NCBI GenBank assembly: GCA_002007465.1
Contig: LNAC01000689.1
Location: 1,089,993 to 1,153,992 of the forward strand
Source: Ailurus styani
Lineage: Eukaryota; Chordata; Mammalia; Carnivora; Ailuridae
Length of the DNA stretch: 64,000 nt
Direction of reading: 5' to 3'
Positions 10,452-20,730 of this stretch are shown here, one piece after another. The position numbers were made by a program, and so were the translations under genes. How positions within the stretch are numbered: the first letter of the stretch is position 1; the number at the start of each line of letters is the position of its first letter. The notes beneath the pieces are model-generated. The model saw only the letters and a program-made list of their open reading frames with translations. It searched no databases and was not told where the DNA came from.

Positions 10452-10913
10452 GTCAGTAGTGCATGACTTGCTTTATGATGTTCTTTCAAATGTGGTTAAC
10501 ACTCCCCTCTGCTTTCTGTAAATGAACAAATGAGCTTTATATTCCACTTTATTTTGAAACAGTAAATTACAGCCTAAGTATACAAATTAATCAGCATTCA
10601 TTCACTGCTTCTGTGAAATGAACACAGACAAAAGCTTTGGGTTACTATGTAGACATGAGAGAAAATGTCCTTTTATGCCTCTTTTACTCCTTATGATGAG
10701 CAAGACAAGAGTGAAAGAGCATATTGAGCCTCAGAGGATAGAAGCATAGATATTATGGAGACATAAATCCTTGCAAGTTGCAAATATTTCAGTTTAAAAT
10801 GATTTAATTTGTTCACATTATCCTCATTTTAAATCCCAAGTAGTATTTGATTGTATTTTTCAATGTAAGCTTTGTATTGGTGCTTGACTCTTTGATCTCT
10901 GTTCTTCATATAG
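10452..10913 (+). other. relic intron between SCR15-like and SCR16-like exons
   Basis: 461 bases bounded by GT and an acceptor-like AG at 10912-10913. No repeat recognised. Intron size is in the range of this gene family. Confidence 0.5.
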
Positions 10914-11115
10914 AAAAGATTCCATTTTCTCAACCACCTCACATGGACACGTGAAGCATCTAGTCCTTCAGAAGAAAGGAAAGAAATATTTAAACCCACA
11001 CTTTATGCACACAGCACTAAGTTAAATTATATTTGTGAAGATGGTTTCAGGATATCTGGAGAAGATGGGATAATGTGCTACATGGGAAAATGGAGTTCTC
11101 TACCTCAGTGTGTAG
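10914..11115 (+). pseudogene. decayed CFH SCR16 exon
   Basis: The exon begins E-K-I-P and ends G-F-R-I-S, then [13 protein letters not shown], a clear match to factor H SCR16 as I know it. The donor g|gtgagg is intact. It is dead: the first cysteine codon is TTT (10929 area), several stop codons interrupt the middle, and the 202-nt length is not a multiple of three although both junctions are phase 1. It belongs with the SCR15 relic at 10408 as a leftover of a partial CFH duplicate. Confidence 0.8.
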
Positions 11116-11394
11116 GTGAGGACAAGATGAAAACTAAAATTCTATTTTCAGCATAATTCATTGAAAATAATCAGTTGTCATCAAATAGGATACTTCTGAT
11201 GTCTAACTATATAGAGCCATCTATATATTTTACCATTACAATGTTTGAATGATCAAATCATCCTATTTTTCTTAATATTATTGGTGCATTCTGACATTTA
11301 AAAAATTCTGGCACTAAAAAAACCTGAATGTATGGTGAAATTAAGTTTACCTATTCCTTTAGATATACCTATTCATAATCCTACCTATTGCTGC
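11116..11394 (+). other. relic intron, left flank of the NUMT
   Basis: AT-rich intron sequence after the SCR16 relic. The mitochondrial homology begins around 11395, but the exact edge is blurred by decay. Confidence 0.4.
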
Positions 11395-12487
11395 CAGATT
11401 TAAATAAATTTTTTATCAGATGTCTTGTCCACCATTTAGGTTTTTTAAAATGGACCCACAACATATAAACAGCATAGCTTTGAAGAACGCATGTATTAAG
11501 ATGTGAAGAAAAGCTAAATATAGTTGATTAATGCCTATAGTCAGTATTATTAAGCCTACTTGACTTCAAGTAGAGAAAGCAACAATTTTTTAAAACTTAT
11601 TTTGAGTAAGAGTACAGATTGCTGTTAATAGCATGGCAATAGCTTCTAGGCAGTGTTGGGGTTTGACTGGCTTTGTTATTTTCTATCTGGCTGGAAATGG
11701 ATTAATAAGAAGATACCTGCTACAACTATTGTGTTTGAATGAAGTAGGGCTGAGATGGATGTCAGGCCTTTTGTGGCCAAGGGAAGTCATGGGTGAGGGC
11801 CAAATTGGGTGGATTTGCCAGCTGTGGCTAAAAAAGTCCAATTTATGGAAGATTAACATGATTGAGGTTGGATATAAAACTTCATTGAAAGTCTCATGAA
11901 TTTGAATTCAACGGAAGTCATGCTATTGGTATAATAATCCAGTAGCTCCAACACAGTTGTATAGGATTGCTTAGAGGGCAGTACTCTTTGTATCAGGTAG
12001 GCCCATAGCATCACCTCATTAGTAGAAATGATATATTCCAACTCCTTCCCATCTGATGAAAAACCAGAAAAGATTGTTGGCAGTGACTGAGATTAGTATA
12101 GTTATAAGGAATATAAGTAGGTTTTTGAAAAATTGGTTAATGTTGGAGTCTGAATGTATATATCATGTTGAGAGTTCTATAACTGACCACGTAACAAAAA
12201 GGGCTGATATAGCATGGTATACAAGTAATAGAGAAATAGTCTAATTTAAAGCTAAGTGATAGTTTTAGGGTTTGAATTTATTCAGTAACTGTTTGGAATA
12301 ATTATTTCTTGGCATGAGTAAATGAATATTGTTGGAATTAAGCTGGTGATGAAGGCATACGAAATGATAGGTTTTACATAGTATGGATATAGATTGTTGG
12401 AGATGTTAGAGGTGGTTGCTATGGTTGGTAAAATTAACATAGATAGTAAAGTTAATAGAGAAGCCTTGAATAGATTTATTAATTTAA
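11395..12487 (-). pseudogene. MT-ND5: NUMT: ND5 5' part
   Basis: NADH dehydrogenase subunit 5 remnant. Landmarks on the minus strand are N-N-L-Y-P-Y-Y-V-K (near 12390), A-A-L-Q-A-I-L-Y-N type sequence in shifted frames (near 11960), S-A-Q-F-G-L-H-P-W (near 11810) and the C-A-L-T-Q-N-D-I-K-K region (near 11610). Many frameshifts. It is truncated at the left edge of the NUMT. Confidence 0.85.
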
Positions 12488-12553
12488 TTTTGGGCTTGCA
12501 CCCATTTTTTTGTTTCCTAAGACCACTGGAATACATCTATTGGTTAAAAGTTT
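12488..12553 (-). pseudogene. MT-TL2: NUMT: tRNA-Leu(CUN)
   Basis: The reverse complement shows the mitochondrial tRNA-Leu(CUN) core, 'ttggtcttaggaa'-like with a following A-rich loop and 'tgcaagccca', between ND5 and tRNA-Ser(AGY), the expected place. Confidence 0.7.
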
Positions 12554-12648
12554 GAAAAAGCCATATTTTCATATATGAAATGAGTTAGCAGTTTCATATA
12601 TGAAATGAGTTAGCAGGAGGCATGAGTTAGCAGTTCTTGCATACTTTC
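12554..12648 (-). pseudogene. MT-TS2: NUMT: tRNA-Ser(AGY) with internal duplication
   Basis: The ends match mitochondrial tRNA-Ser(AGY) ('gaaaaagccat' and 'catgagttagcagttcttgc'). The middle holds a perfect 25-bp tandem duplication, 12567-12591 and 12592-12616, each beginning with the palindrome tttcatatatgaaa. Confidence 0.7.
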
Positions 12649-12649
12649 T

Positions 12650-12720
12650 TGATAAAACAAAATATAAAATTTAATCATTAGGTAAAAAATCTAATGTTTT
12701 TAGTAAACATAAGTCCCAAA
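12650..12720 (-). pseudogene. MT-TH: NUMT: tRNA-His
   Basis: Reverse complement has 'gtttactaaaaacattagat' and a 3' half consistent with tRNA-His, between ND4 and tRNA-Ser(AGY). Confidence 0.65.
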
Positions 12721-12721
12721 A

Positions 12722-14400
12722 TAATTTGGGGATTAAGTGATAAAAGTGGAAGGGATAATAAATGTAAGGTTATGAGGGCATATTCTTGTATAAATGATGG
12801 TTTAATATTATTGATATATGTTTATTTGCCTTGTGATTAATATATAAAGGAATATAGATCAGTAGTCACAAGATCAATTCCTATTAGGATGATAGTAATG
12901 TTTGAGAATGATGGTATTACTATGAATAGTTTTCCAATTAAGTTGATTGTTGGATAAAGCTAGGTTGGTAAGGCTTGATAGTGGTCATCATGCTGCTATT
13001 AATGGAAAGAGTATCTGCAGTCCATGAGCTAGAATTATAGTTCGGTTGTGAATTAATTCATAGTTTGAGTTTTCTAGACAAAGTAGTACTGATGTGGTAA
13101 GGCCATGGTCAGTTATCAGAACTGTAGCTCCTATGTAACCTCATGGGTGAGAATGGCTACAATCCCTAGTGCTACATGGCTGACAGAGTAATATGCAATG
13201 AGTGATTTTAAGCCTGTTTGATGTAAATAGATGAAGCTGGTTGTAATTATTCTTCACCAGGAAAATATAAGGAAAGGGTAAGGCATGTAATTGGTTAAGG
13301 GATTTAGTATTGTAATCTGTAGTGTACCATGGCTACCTAGTTTGAGTGGTATGGCTGCAAATACTATGGGTCCAGCAATTAGGGCTTCTACATGTGCTCT
13401 TGGTAATTAGGGGTGCAGGCCATAAAGAGATATTTTTACAAAAATGCTTGCCAGTCATAGGAAAACGTTGAATCAAGAACAGAGTATTGTTTGGTTTCAG
13501 TATTGAAGTATTGGAAAATGTAATTAACCTATATGATTTTGGATTAAAATTAGCATGATGAGAAGTAGAGGTGATCCTACTAGTGTATAAAGTAAAAAAG
13601 AAAGTCCTTCATTTATTCCTTCTGTGGATTTCTTCAGTCAGTAATAATGTTAGGGTTGGAACTAATGTTGCTTTGAATAAAATGTAGAATAGGACCAATT
13701 CTTTAGCAGTGAAAGTTATAATTAAGAATGTTTGTAACATATGTAGCTAATGAATGATTGAACACTACATCAAAAACTAATGATGTACTATATAGTGGCT
13801 AATTGAACATAAAAAAAGAATGTAGTATAATCAGTATTGTGACATATAGTTTTTTCTAGGTTAGTGATTCTTTGGACAGATGACATTGACTGGCTGTAAG
13901 TAGTAATGGGAGAAGTCATGTTGATAATGTTAGCAGAGCTGCTGATGGGAAGTCACAATAGAAGATTAGTGAAAAGTTCAGGCTACTATCATTAAGTTGA
14001 TCCAGGAGAAGCTGACTAATAATAGGCTAAATTTGCAGTATTAATTCAGATTGTTATTTTTTGATAATCATGTTAATGACATTAGTGTTATGGTTTGAAT
14101 AAGAATTTTTAGCATGCAAGAAGTTTGAGATTTTGTGCTAAGTCAATATAATAGATATTGGTACTGTAACTGGTAACGACAGTCCGAGTGTAGACTTATA
14201 GGTTGTGAATGCTAATAAGATAATAGGCATTTTGCTAGCTAATGTAAAGTGTATGTTTAGCATTATTATGGTTGCTATAATGAATTATGATAATATTATA
14301 CCTTCTATATATAATAATGAGGATATTCAGTGGGATCAACTTATTAGCAGTCCTTTAAAATATACCGCAAATGTTAAAATAATATTAGAGGCTAAGAACA
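12722..14400 (-). pseudogene. MT-ND4: NUMT: ND4 and ND4L
   Basis: ND4 remnant, with landmarks near 13395 (minus-strand A-H-V-E-A region), 13320 (Y-M-A-Y-P type) and 13000-13110 (A-N-S / R-T-X-I-L-A-X-G region). ND4L follows toward 14110-14400. The reading frame is broken repeatedly, and a short L1 tail is inserted at about 13748. Confidence 0.8.
13748..13816 (+). mobile_element. very short LINE-1 tail inside ND4 of the NUMT
   Basis: About 70 bases of forward L1 3' end ('cactacatcaaaaactaatg', 'atgtactatata', then an A run). The same terminal sequence ends the L1 at 49695-50072. It interrupts ND4 homology, so it is younger than the NUMT. Confidence 0.75.
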
Positions 14401-14402
14401 TT

Positions 14403-14468
14403 TGACACTTATGAAATTCATCATAATTTAATGAGTCAAAATTACTTGCTTTAATTCAGTTATCATAT
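14403..14468 (-). pseudogene. MT-TR: NUMT: tRNA-Arg
   Basis: Reverse complement contains 'tgactcattaaattatgatg', the anticodon-arm sequence of tRNA-Arg, between ND3 and ND4L. Confidence 0.7.
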
Positions 14469-14469
14469 T

Positions 14470-14816
14470 CAGTTCATTCTAATTCTTTTTGCAGTCATAC
14501 GCTAAGTTTATGGCTAGTAATAAAATCAGAATTAACATCATAATAAGTATAAATTTTAGGTTGTTTGGGATGTTCAGGGGTAGGAAGAAGGCAATTTCTA
14601 GATTAAATAATAGAAATGGAATGGCTACTAAGAAAAATTGTGTGGAGAAGGGTGAGTGTGTTGATCTATGGGGTCAAATCCACATTTGTATGGCTTGATT
14701 TTTCTGCATAGTCAATATTTAGTTGAGGAAAGCAGAATACAATAAATATAAGTAATGAAGTTAATAGTGTATTGGTAAATAGCATCAGTATAAGGTTTGT
14801 TGATCTTTTCAGGTTA
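14470..14816 (-). pseudogene. MT-ND3: NUMT: ND3
   Basis: The minus strand carries the ND3 core with C-G-F-D-P, then a P-F-S-X-X-F-F-L-V-A-I segment and L-F-N-L-E-I-A-F-F near 14590. The expected length of about 346 bp is retained, but the frame is not. Confidence 0.85.
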
Positions 14817-14888
14817 TACAGAAACTAACTGATTGGGAGTCAATTTTACTATTTAATACTGAGAGACTAAGATCCTCATCAATAGATA
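14817..14888 (-). pseudogene. MT-TG: NUMT: tRNA-Gly
   Basis: Reverse complement shows 'aaaattgactcccaatcagt' as the anticodon region, between COX3 and ND3. Confidence 0.7.
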
Positions 14889-15660
14889 GAGACATATAGA
14901 TCTGTGAAATGTAGTACCAGGCAGCTATTTCAAGTCCAAAATGGTAATTAAATGTAAAATGGGATTTTAGTTGATGTATAAAGCAGACAGTGACACAAGT
15001 AGAACTGATAATTATGTACAATCTGTCTAAGCCTGGCTGTAAAGAATGGTAAGCCATAAACTCCATCCCACATTGTAAATGATGTTTCATAATATTCTGA
15101 GGCTTGTAGTAATGTCAAATAAATTCCTAGGAAAACTGTAACAAAGAGGGCTTGGAATATACATTTTCAATTTCCTTTTTTAGCCTGTGTTGAGCTAAGT
15201 AATGGAGACTCCAGAAACTAGTAGAACTGAAGTATTAAGAAGTGATACTTCCAGGAGATTTAGAAGTGGTCAGCAACCACCTAATTCGGGTTTTGTGGCT
15301 AGTCTTGAAATATAAAAGGCTCAGAAGAAACCAGTAAAAAAGAAGACTTAATTATTCCATATCATTGTCATTTTTGGACAATTGGTGTGTGATGGCCTTG
15401 AAATGTACTTACTCAGATGATGTCCTGTCACTATTGGTAAATGGTTAGTATATTGACTAAGAATAATAGGAATATTGAGTTAAAATGGAATCATATAACC
15501 AGACCAGAAGTTATGGGAAGAACAGAGAGGGCTCCCAGAGAAGACTGGGATTTACCATGTGATATGCATACATTTGTGGATCTATAAGTATTATCATGTA
15601 AGTAAAGGCTTAATAGTAGAATAAATACATAAGCTTGAATTAAGTCTGCTGTGAATTCAA
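14889..15660 (-). pseudogene. MT-CO3: NUMT: COX3
   Basis: Cytochrome oxidase III remnant: near 14940 the minus strand reads [16 protein letters not shown], matching the conserved heme-copper oxidase III C-terminal helices. The upstream G-H-H-T-P region lies near 15390. Frameshifts occur throughout. Confidence 0.88.
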
Positions 15661-16366
15661 AGATAGTAAGTAGGATAAGAATAATAAATATGATAAAATG
15701 ACTAGGGTTGCTTCCCCAGTTAGGTGAATTAGATATCTGGCAGTAATGTTAGCTGTTAATCATTTGGCCAGACTGTTGGTTGACTGGACAGGCTAATGAT
15801 TTCAATAATTAGTATAGGAATAAGTAGAATAGGTGTTCCATGGGGTAGGAAGTAATCTGAAGATGCTTTTGTTTTATGGTGGAGGTCAGTATTTACTGTT
15901 CCTGCTCATAGAGGCGTTGCGAGTATGTGATAGGTATAAATGAGTGTGCTAGAAGGTCTAAAGGATTTGTTGAGCTGGTAAATGATGTAAGTAGTAGGGT
16001 TCAAATTTGTCCTTAGTGATTATGTATAGTTATGATTTTTTAAAAATATAAGTTGAATTAGTCATGATTGAGTCGAAATTAGTATACTATACTATAATCA
16101 ACTAACTATAAATTAGTTGATTAGGTATGGGAAACAATGCTTGGGAATCTAATAATTAGAACAATGGTAGTCTGTTGGAGTAGTGAAAGAGGGAAATACA
16201 TTTGCATTTATTTTGTTTTTCAAGAGTAAAATGTTCTGATGTTTTAATTGTTTTTACTTCTGGGTTTGAAGGATGGAAATGTTTTGAATTTTTTTTGTTG
16301 AAATATAATATTATAATTATTGACATAATGGTAAGAAATTATGTTGATGTATCTAGTTGTGGCATA
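15660..16366 (-). pseudogene. MT-ATP6: NUMT: ATP6 and ATP8
   Basis: The ATP8 start is recognisable at 16366 reading leftwards (M-P-Q-L-D-T-S). ATP6 follows, with the 'ctggcagtaatgttagctgttaa' helix complement near 15735. Both are frameshifted. Confidence 0.82.
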
Positions 16367-16367
16367 T

Positions 16368-16437
16368 CATTAAGGAGAGGTTTAAACTCTAAGTCTCTAA
16401 CTTAAAAGGTTAAGGCTATTTACCTTCTTAATGACTT
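16368..16437 (-). pseudogene. MT-TK: NUMT: tRNA-Lys
   Basis: Reverse complement has 'aaccttttaagttagagact' with matching acceptor ends (tcattaagaag / cttaatga). This is the mitochondrial tRNA-Lys, unrelated to the tRNA-Lys-derived SINEs. Confidence 0.8.
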
Positions 16438-16439
16438 TA

Positions 16440-17078
16440 CAGTACAGATGCGTGCCATTTGGGGAAATATTTTACTGGAACCAATTCAAGAATAGGTATA
16501 AAACTGGTTTGACCTACAGTCTCTGAACATTGTCTATAGTATAAGCTCAGTCATGTAGATATGCTGGCTGTTCAATTTAGATGTCTGGGGATGTCATCTG
16601 TTTTTAGGCCTAAAGAGGTGACAGCCCATGAATGTAGGAAGTCTTTGGGTGAAATGAATACTTAGGTTATTTCTATAGGTAAAACTACTCAATTGTCAAC
16701 TCCTAGTAGTTATAATTCTCCTCATTTTAGGTCTGATAGAAAAATTATATAATAATTGAAATATAAGTCTTCATAATTTGTATGTTTATCGCTTCAATAT
16801 ATAGTTAGGGAAGGGTTATTGATTGTATTATGTAAAGAATTTGTAGTGATGGTAGGGCAATTAGGGTTAAGATAATGTCTGATAGGAAAATTCAGACTGT
16901 TCTTACTTCTTGTGTATTTATTGTGCTTGTGTGAATTAATTTAGTTGTTAATCACAGGGAAATGATATAAGTACTAAAGAGCTAATTAGGAAAACATGAT
17001 TAGTGTATGATCACAAGAGTGTAAAAGTTCATCTATGAGAGGTCATGTTGCATCTTGAAAACTCAGCTGGAATGTCAT
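16440..17078 (-). pseudogene. MT-CO2: NUMT: COX2
   Basis: Cytochrome oxidase II remnant; start codon complement at 17076-17078, D-A-T region at 17050, the V-L-H-S-W-A-V region near 16630 and N-Q-T near 16575. Near full length but frameshifted. Confidence 0.88.
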
Positions 17079-17079
17079 A

Positions 17080-17147
17080 GAGATATAAAGTGTTTGAACC
17101 TATAATTTGACTTTGACAAAGATGCAACTTTTACTAATTTCTCATTT
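17080..17147 (-). pseudogene. MT-TD: NUMT: tRNA-Asp
   Basis: Reverse complement shows 'tttgtcaaagtcaaattata', the diagnostic anticodon and variable region of tRNA-Asp. Confidence 0.8.
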
Positions 17148-17215
17148 GAGAAAGACGTAGTGTTTATAATATTGGTTTAAAACCAGTTGGAGGATTCTTT
17201 TCTCATTTAAAGTTT
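17148..17215 (+). pseudogene. MT-TS1: NUMT: tRNA-Ser(UCN)
   Basis: The plus strand has 'gagaaagac', 'ttggtttaaaacc' and 'ggattcttttctca'. The anticodon position reads TAA where TGA is normal. The opposite orientation to its neighbours is as in mtDNA. Confidence 0.78.
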
Positions 17216-17755
17216 ATGTAAGTAGGTTATAAGTTTCTTTAAATGTATGATATGGGGGGGTGGGGATTCCATGAAGTCATGCAAGATTAGCAGTTAATTC
17301 TACTGATGCTTCTCATTTAGATGCAAATGCTTCTCAAATTATGAAAATTATTCATTTATTGCTGTTAAGAGAAAAATGGACCTACACATGATATGGTGTT
17401 TCTTGTTGTATATATACATCTAGGTAATCAGAGTAACATCTTGGTACTCCTGAAAAGCCAAGAAAGTGTTACAGAAAGTTATGTTAACACCTACAAATAT
17501 AATTATGAAGTGGATTTTTGCTCAGGTTGACTTGAGTGTATAATTTGAGAATAGTGGGAATCAGTGAACACATTTTCCTATAATGGGCAAATACTACTCC
17601 TATCAATAAGACATATAAAAAATGCGCTACTACATAGGATGTATTGTGGAGAACATCCAAGGATGAATTACTTGAACAAGCCCTGTTAGACCTCCTATTG
17701 TAAGTAAGAAAATAAAACCTAAGGTTCATAATATGGCAGGTGGTCATATAATATT
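17216..17755 (-). pseudogene. MT-CO1: NUMT: COX1, C-terminal third only
   Basis: The minus strand from about 17650 down reads like A-N-S-S-L-D-V-L-H-N-T-S-Y-V-V-A-H-F, followed by the H-Y-V-L and K-I-H-F-X-X-M-F-V-G-V-N regions of cytochrome oxidase I. Everything N-terminal to about two thirds of the protein is absent. At 17755-17770 the sequence jumps into tRNA-Cys. Confidence 0.88.
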
Positions 17756-17767
17756 ATCACCATTGAC

Positions 17768-17828
17768 AATAGCAGCTTCAGTTCTGCTGTACTCCTTCTG
17801 GCTTTCTCCCCTAAACAGAGGGAGAGTA
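17768..17828 (+). pseudogene. MT-TC: NUMT: tRNA-Cys remnant and light-strand origin
   Basis: 'agcagcttcagttctgctgt' is the 3' half of tRNA-Cys. 'ctttctcccctaaacagagg' with the following 'gagag' is a decayed OL hairpin (ctccc/gggag stem). tRNA-Tyr and the rest of tRNA-Cys fall in the deletion. Confidence 0.7.
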
Positions 17829-17902
17829 GATTGAAGTCGGCTGACTAGGGTATTTAGCTGTTAACTAAAAATTTGTGGGGTGAAAGCCTGCTAATCTAGC
17901 AA
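17829..17902 (+). pseudogene. MT-TN: NUMT: tRNA-Asn
   Basis: Plus strand begins 'tagattgaagtcggct', has anticodon GTT in 'tagctgttaacta', and ends 'cctgctaatctag'. All arms are recognisable. Confidence 0.85.
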
Positions 17903-17904
17903 GG

Positions 17905-17970
17905 ACTTAGCTTAGTAAAAGTGTCTGATTAGCATTTAATTGATGCAGAATCAAGTCTTACAATCCTTAT
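17905..17970 (+). pseudogene. MT-TA: NUMT: tRNA-Ala
   Basis: Plus strand begins 'aaggacttagcttag' and ends 'cttacaatcctta'. The anticodon TGC has become AGC ('ttagcat'). Confidence 0.83.
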
Positions 17971-17971
17971 T

Positions 17972-18040
17972 TTTCAGGAATTAAATTATATTTGCTTAGA
18001 ATTTTGAAGGTTCTTGGTATATACTAACTCAATTCCTGGT
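17972..18040 (-). pseudogene. MT-TW: NUMT: tRNA-Trp
   Basis: Reverse complement holds 'accaagaaccttcaaaattc' and the 3' arm 'aatttaattcctgaaaa', matching tRNA-Trp between ND2 and tRNA-Ala. Confidence 0.83.
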
Positions 18041-18530
18041 CTGGCTCTGATGATATTGGTGTTAGAGGGAGAAATAATGTTGAAACTATTATTTGTGGTT
18101 ATAAAGAGGTTGTTTCATGTTTTCTAATTGTCATTTTAGTTTTATGTTATTTATTGATGGAAATACAGTTAGTGAAGTGGAGTAAATTAATTGTATATAG
18201 AAATATAGATTAAGTAGTGCTATGATAGCTATTGATGTTGATGAAATAGTGTTATTTTTTGTTATTTCTTGAATAATTATTCATTTGGGTAAGAATCCTG
18301 AAAGTGGTGGGAGGCCTCCTAATGCTAATATAATAAGAATGAATATGGTAATCAAGGAATTTTATTTCATATTGTGAGAGCAATAGTATTATGGTAGATA
18401 AGTTATATTTAGGTAATATAAATATAGTATGTGTTATTATAATGTAACTTAATAAATTTAGGATTGTCATAGTTGGGTTACAAATTATAATAGTTGTTAT
18501 TCATCCTATGTCAGCAATTGATGAATAGGT
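18041..18530 (-). pseudogene. MT-ND2: NUMT: ND2 C-terminal part
   Basis: The minus strand near 18440-18270 reads L-S-T-I-I-L-L-L-S and later R-P-P-T-T-F-R-I-L-T-Q-M, matching the G-G-L-P-P-L-T-G-F-X-P-K-W region of ND2. It is truncated at 18530-18545 by the neighbouring L1. Confidence 0.87.
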
Positions 18531-20526
18531 TATAATTTTTCTTTTTTTAAATTAACATATAATGTATTATTTGTTTCAGGGGTACAGGTCTGTGATTCAT
18601 CAGTCTTACACAATTCATAGCACTCACCAAAGCACATATCCTCCCCAGTGTCCATCACCCAGCCACCCCATCCCTCCCATGCCCCTCCTCTCCAGCAACC
18701 CTCAGTTTGTTTCCTGAGATTGAGTCTCTTATGGTTTGTCTCTCTCTCTGGTTTGATCTTGTTTCATTTCCCCCCTTCCTTCCCTGTTATCCTCTATCTT
18801 GTTTCTCAAATTCGTCATATCATTGAGATCATATGATAATTGTCTTTCTCTGATTGACTTATTTAGTTTAGTATAATACCCTCCAGTTCCACCCATATCA
18901 TTGCAAATGGCAAGATTTTGTGGGTTTTTGATGGCTGCATAATATTCCATTGTATGTATATGCCACATCTTCTTTATCCATTCATCTGTTGATGGACATC
19001 TAGGTTCTTTCCATAGTTGACTATTGTGGACATTGCTGCTATAAACAGTTGGGTGCATGTCCCCCTTCAGATCATTACATTTGTATCTTTAGGGTAAATA
19101 CCCATAGTGTGATTGCTGGGTTGTAGGGTAGCTCTATTTTCAACTTTTTGAGGAAACTTCATCCTGTCTTCCAGAGTGGCTTCACTAGATTGCATTCCCA
19201 CCAAGAGTTTAGGAGGGTTCCTCTTTCTCTGCATCACCAACACCTGTCATTTCCTGACTTGTTAATTTTAGCCATTCCAACTGGTGTGAGGTGGTATCTC
19301 ACTGTGGTTTTGATTTGTATTTCCCTTATGCCGAGTGATGTTGAGCACTTTTTCATGTGTCTCTTAGCCATTTGGATGTTTTTGCAGAAATGTCTGTTCA
19401 TGTCTTCTGGTCATTTCTTGATTGGATTATTTGTTCTTTGGGTGTTCAGTTTGAGAAGTTCTTTATAGATTTTGGATATTAGCCTTTTATCTGATATGTC
19501 ATTTGCAAATATCTTCTACCATTCAGTCAGTTGTCTTTGGTTTTGTTGATTGTTTCCTTTGCTGTGCAAAAGCTTTTTATCTTGACAAAGTACCAATTGT
19601 TCATATTGGCCCTTGCTTCCCCTGCCTTTGGCAATGTTTCTAAGAAGTTGCTGCGGCTGAGGTCAAAGAAGTTGCTGCCTGTGTTTTCCTCAAAGATTTT
19701 GATGGAGTACTGTCTCACATTGAGGTCTTTCATTCATTTTGAGTCTATTTTGTGTGTGGTGTAAGGAAATGGTCCAGTTTCATTCTTCTGCATGTGGCTG
19801 TCCAATTTTCCCAACACCATTTGTTGAAGAGACTGTCTTTTTTCCACTGGACATTCTTTCCTGCTCTGTTGAAAATTAGTTGACCATAGAGTTCAGGGTC
19901 CATTTCTGGGCTCTCTGTTCTGTTCTATTGATGTATGTGTCAGTTTTTGTGCCAGTACCATACTGTCTTGGTGATTACAGCTTTGTAATAGAGCCTGAAG
20001 TCTGGGATTGTGAGACCTCCAACTTTGGCTTTCTTTTTCAACATTCCTTTGGCTATTTGGGAACTTTTCTGTTCAATACAAATTTTAGGATTATTTATTC
20101 CAGCCCTATGAAAAAAGATGGTATTTTGAGAGGGATTACAATGAATGTATAGATTGCTGTAGGTAGCACAGATGTTTTAACAATATTTGTTCTTCCAATC
20201 CAAGAGCATGGACTGTTTTTCCATTTCTTTGTGTCTTCCTCAGTTTCTTTCATGAGTGTTCTATAGTTCTCCAAGTACAGAAACTTTCCCTCTTTGGTTA
20301 GGTTTGTTTCTAGGTATTTTATGATTTTTAGAGCAATTGTTAATGGGATTGACTCCTTAATTTCTCCTTCTGTCTCATTGTTAGTGTATAGAAATGCAAC
20401 TAGTTTCTGTCCATTGATTTTATATACTGCCATGTTGCTGAATTCCTATACGAGTTCTAGTAATTTTGGGGGTGGAACTTTTGGGTTTTCCACATAGAGT
20501 ATCATGTCATCTGCGAAGGGTAAGAG

Positions 20527-20730
20527 TTTTTTTTTTTTTTTAAAGATTTTATTTATTTATTTCACAGAGGGAGAGAGATCACAAGGAGGCAGAGAGGCAG
20601 GCAGAGCGAGAGAGGGGAAGCAGGCTCCCTGCTGAGCATGGAGCCCGATGTGGGCCTCAATCCCAGGACCCTGAGATCATGACCTGAGCCAAAAGCAGAA
20701 GCTTTAACCCACTGAGCCACCCAGGCGCCC
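20527..20730 (-). mobile_element. CAN-SINE nested in LINE-1
   Basis: Reverse SINE with poly(T) and 'cacccaggcgccc'. The perfect target duplication gaagggtaagagttt flanks it (20516 and 20731). Confidence 0.95.

Larger units (their letters stand above)
11395..18530 (-). repeat. nuclear mitochondrial insertion (NUMT), ND2 to ND5
   Basis: About 7.1 kb of mitochondrial DNA in reverse orientation. In minus-strand order it runs ND2, tRNA-Trp, (Ala, Asn), light-strand origin, tRNA-Cys remnant, COX1 3' third, tRNA-Ser(UCN), tRNA-Asp, COX2, tRNA-Lys, ATP8/ATP6, COX3, tRNA-Gly, ND3, tRNA-Arg, ND4L/ND4, tRNA-His, tRNA-Ser(AGY), tRNA-Leu(CUN), ND5. That is vertebrate gene order with one internal deletion. 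All genes carry frameshifts and stops in any code, so this is an old, non-functional insertion. The right end is cut by the L1 at 18545; no ND2 sequence reappears beyond that L1. Confidence 0.93.

Noticed and set aside
11633..12244. Plus-strand frames of 62-88 codons
   Set aside because: Antisense of ND5 in the NUMT; not genes.
16202..16405. 67-codon plus-strand frame
   Set aside because: Antisense shadow of ATP8/ATP6 in the NUMT.
17829..18040. Cluster of tRNA genes
   Set aside because: Mitochondrial tRNAs inside a NUMT with changed anticodons and arms; reported as pseudogenes, not nuclear tRNA genes.
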